Assembly: GCA_020860985.1 (NCBI GenBank)
Contig: JAJBTG010000063.1
Span: forward strand, 1 to 8,527
DNA length: 8,527 nucleotides
Reading direction: 5' to 3'
Source: Oscillospiraceae bacterium
GTDB lineage: Bacteria; Bacillota; Clostridia; UBA1381
In this document: positions 6,424 to 8,527 of the stretch, piece after piece
Layout of the letters: the number at the start of each line of letters is the position of its first letter
How positions within the stretch are numbered: position 1 is the first letter of the stretch
The notes under the pieces: generated by a model
Told to the model about the DNA's origin: nothing
The model's database searches: none
Seen by the model: only the letters and a program-made list of their open reading frames with translations
Program-made: the position numbers and the translations under genes

Positions 6424-6430
6424 GGGAGGA
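6424..6430 (+). promoter_or_regulatory. Ribosome binding site of the ispH-rpsA fusion
   Basis: GGGAGGA lies five bases before the ATG at 6436. The ATG opens directly with the conserved IspH N-terminus, so the start is well fixed. Confidence 0.7.
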
Positions 6431-6435
6431 TTGCA

Positions 6436-8496
6436 ATGATAGAGGTTGCAAAAACAGCCGGCTTCTGCTATGGGGTAAAGCGTGCTGTCGACGGGGTTTA
6501 CGCGGCGATAGAAAGCGGTAAAAAAATCGCCACAATAGGCTCGCTCATCCATAACAGGCAGGTAATAGAGGATTTGGCTTCAAAGGGCGTATATGCCTAT
6601 GAAAACGTGTCGGATATACCGATGGACTACACGGTGGTTATACGCGCTCACGGGGTTTCTAAGGCGGTATATGAGCTTATAGGCGATAGGGAATGTATAG
6701 ACCTTACCTGCCCCTTTGTTTCCAAAATACATAAAATTGTAGAGGAGCATTATAAAAAGGGTTACCAAATTGTTATTGTGGGGGATAAAAATCACCCCGA
6801 GGTAATCGGAATAAACGGTTGGTGTGAAAACAGCGCCTATATAATTTATGATGTAAATGAGCAAATTGATGGAAATTTCACCGAAAAACCGATTTGTATT
6901 GTAGCACAAACCACAATAAATAGAGAAAATTTTGGTGAAATCGTACAAAATATAAAAAAAGCTTGCAAAAGTACCCTAATATTTGATACAATATGTAATG
7001 CGACGAAGGATAGGCAAAAGGAAACAGACAGGCTTTCAAAAATTTCGGATATGATGATTGTCATTGGCGGACGTGAAAGCTCCAACACGCGTAAGCTGTA
7101 CGAAATTTCAAAGCGCAATTGTTCCGAAACCTATCACATCGAAGCGGTTGAGGATTTACCTCAAAAAACATATAATAAAATAGGTATTACCGCAGTAGCT
7201 TCAACTCCGAGCAGTATTATCGAGGAGGTAGTAAAGGCTATGAGTGAAAATTTAAAAAACGAGGAGAGCTTTGCCGAATTGTTTGAACAGTACGGTTCAA
7301 AGACTCTTAACAACGGGGACATTATCGAAGGTACGGTTGTCGAGGTTCACAATAATGAGGTTATCGTCGATTTGGGCGGCTTCAAATATAACGGACAGTT
7401 GGCGGCTGACCAGCTGACAGACGACCCGTCACTTAAGCCGTCTGATGTTGTAAAAGAAGGCGATACAATCAAGGTTTATGTTGTTGGAGTAAACGATGGT
7501 GAAGGAAAAGTAGTTCTATCAAGAAAGAAATTGGTAGCTATGGAAAGCTGGAACAAAATCAAAGCGGCTTATGAATCCGAAGAAGTTTTAGAGGGCAAGA
7601 TTATTAAGGCTGTAAAGGGCGGAGTAATCGCGCTGACAGAGGGTTCGCAGGTATTTATTCCGGCACGTCAGGCATCCGAGAGATTTGTACAAGACCTTCA
7701 GAGCCTTGTAGGCACGACTGTAAATTACAAAATTATCGAAGTGGATGAGAGAAGAAAACGCGTAATCGGTTCGGTAAGAGTTTTGCTTGAGGCTGCAAGA
7801 AAAGAGAGAGAAGACAAGTTCTGGGCGGACGTTGAAATCGGCAAGAAGTACCAGGGTACAGTTAAATCACTTACATCATTCGGTGCTTTTGTTGACATCG
7901 GCGGCGTTGACGGTCTTGTTCATATAAGCGAGCTTTCGTGGAATAAGATTAAGCATCCTTCGGAGGTTGTTAAGGAGGGTGATGTTCTTGACGTTTATAT
8001 CAAGGATCTTAATCCCGAAACAAAGAAGATTTCATTGGGCTTCAAGAAGATTGAGGATAACCCGTGGGTAATCGCTCAGTCGAAGTTCAACGTCGGAGAT
8101 GTGGTTAAATGTAAGATCGTGCGCATGATGCCTTTCGGAGCATTTGCCGAAATTATCCCGAATGTTGACGGTCTTATCCACATTTCACAGATTGCCGACA
8201 GAAGAATCGGTAAGCCCGAGGATGTCCTTACAATCGGTGAAGAGGTTGAGGCTAAGATTACGGACGCGAAGTGGGAGGAAAAGAAAATCAATCTTTCAAT
8301 CCGCGCGTTGATTCCTGTTCCGGAAAAGGAAGAGGTTAAAGAGGAGGCTTCTGAGGAAGAGGCTGTTCCGCAGAAGGCGGAAGCTCTTGTTTATTCAACG
8401 GACCCTGAGGTTGAGGTTGAAGAGGCGATTGAAATTGAGCCTCTCGAGGAAACGACCGAAGAGGAAGTTAAGGCAGAGCCGGCTGACGCTGAATAA
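6436..8496 (+). CDS. ispH: Bifunctional HMBPP reductase (IspH) / ribosomal protein S1 fusion
   Basis: This 686-residue fusion joins two unrelated functions. Residues 1 to about 268 are IspH, the [4Fe-4S] enzyme that reduces HMBPP to IPP and DMAPP in the last MEP step. The cluster cysteines are Cys11 (GFCYGV), Cys92 (LTCPFVSK) and Cys187 (FDTICNAT). His39, His72, His120 and Glu122 occupy the expected substrate and proton-relay positions, and GGRESSNTRKLYE is the usual late motif. Residues from about 269 are S1 with four OB-fold S1 domains, near 293-365, 383-450, 469-539 and 554-625. The last two are the most canonical (SFGAFVDIGGVDGLVHIS and PFGAFAEI...GLIHIS). An acidic Glu-rich tail (626-686) ends the protein. 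The fusion is known in Clostridia. An internal SD and ATG suggest S1 may also be made alone. Codon use shifts from AT-rich late in ispH to a highly expressed style in S1. Confidence 0.96.
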   Translation: MIEVAKTAGFCYGVKRAVDGVYAAIESGKKIATIGSLIHNRQVIEDLASKGVYAYENVSDIPMDYTVVIRAHGVSKAVYELIGDRECIDLTCPFVSKIHKIVEEHYKKGYQIVIVGDKNHPEVIGINGWCENSAYIIYDVNEQIDGNFTEKPICIVAQTTINRENFGEIVQNIKKACKSTLIFDTICNATKDRQKETDRLSKISDMMIVIGGRESSNTRKLYEISKRNCSETYHIEAVEDLPQKTYNKIGITAVASTPSSIIEEVVKAMSENLKNEESFAELFEQYGSKTLNNGDIIEGTVVEVHNNEVIVDLGGFKYNGQLAADQLTDDPSLKPSDVVKEGDTIKVYVVGVNDGEGKVVLSRKKLVAMESWNKIKAAYESEEVLEGKIIKAVKGGVIALTEGSQVFIPARQASERFVQDLQSLVGTTVNYKIIEVDERRKRVIGSVRVLLEAARKEREDKFWADVEIGKKYQGTVKSLTSFGAFVDIGGVDGLVHISELSWNKIKHPSEVVKEGDVLDVYIKDLNPETKKISLGFKKIEDNPWVIAQSKFNVGDVVKCKIVRMMPFGAFAEIIPNVDGLIHISQIADRRIGKPEDVLTIGEEVEAKITDAKWEEKKINLSIRALIPVPEKEEVKEEASEEEAVPQKAEALVYSTDPEVEVEEAIEIEPLEETTEEEVKAEPADAE
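6963..6992 (+). promoter_or_regulatory. Candidate internal sigma-A-like promoter within ispH
   Basis: TTGCAA (6963-6968) and TACAAT (6987-6992) are spaced by 18 bases and match the -35 and -10 consensus at four and five of six positions. A-rich tracts directly upstream (6944-6960) resemble an UP element. It would start a transcript near 7000, some 240 bases ahead of the internal S1 start. AT-rich DNA gives such matches by chance, so this is tentative. Confidence 0.3.
7223..7228 (+). promoter_or_regulatory. Perfect internal Shine-Dalgarno site at the IspH-S1 junction
   Basis: AGGAGG, the full consensus, lies eleven bases before an in-frame ATG at 7240 (residue 269, MSENLKNEE). That is the position where the IspH domain ends and an S1 protein would begin. 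It is the best match to the anti-SD I found in the window. Initiation here would give a 418-residue S1, similar in build to stand-alone four-domain S1 proteins of Bacillota. Confidence 0.55.
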
Positions 8497-8527
8497 TTAA
8501 TTAAATAAATAACAGACCGTTGAAGCG

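Noticed and set aside
1..8527. A hidden defence system, prophage, transposon or CRISPR array
   Set aside because: All coding space is taken by recognised housekeeping families. I saw no spaced repeats, transposase or terminal inverted repeats.

Overview
This window looks like a conserved housekeeping cluster from a Gram-positive, Clostridia-like member of the Bacillota. Three things point there: ispH is fused to the ribosomal protein S1 gene, a HutP-family gene of the short clostridial kind sits beside aroH-type chorismate mutase, and Shine-Dalgarno (SD) sites are strong and purine-rich with very tight gene packing. Base composition is moderate, with frequent ATA, AGG and AGA codons. Species cannot be named from the sequence.

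Layout: all nine protein genes lie on the + strand. In order they are the 3' end of uvrC (1-572), pgeF (572-1372), a family 5 solute-binding lipoprotein (1388-2977), a BaiN/YhiN-type flavoprotein (2977-4197), a HutP-family gene (4210-4620), aroH-type chorismate mutase (4657-5019), cmk (5125-5796), a plsC-type acyltransferase (5786-6367), and an ispH-rpsA fusion (6436-8496). Three junctions overlap by 1 to 11 bases (uvrC/pgeF, lipoprotein/flavoprotein, cmk/plsC), which suggests translational coupling. The only gaps over 50 bases are 5020-5124, which holds two GC-rich hairpins, and 6368-6435, which holds a weak terminator-like structure. No stretch over 300 bases lacks a gene.

Function: the genes cover DNA repair (UvrC), cell-wall quality control (PgeF), peptide or nickel-type ligand binding (the lipoprotein), aromatic amino acid synthesis (chorismate mutase), pyrimidine nucleotide supply (Cmk), phospholipid synthesis (PlsC), isoprenoid synthesis by the MEP pathway (IspH) and translation (S1). 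HutP is the only candidate regulator, and no histidine-utilisation genes are present.

I see no mobile element, tRNA or rRNA gene, CRISPR array, phage gene or defence system. The points most worth a second look are subtle. The chorismate mutase appears to have moved its catalytic carboxylate (the Glu78 equivalent is Ala and the Cys75 equivalent is Asp). The ispH-rpsA fusion carries a perfect internal SD and an in-frame ATG exactly where S1 should begin, preceded by a very AT-rich patch with a promoter-like sequence. The HutP protein lacks two of the metal-binding histidines of the Bacillus subtilis protein.
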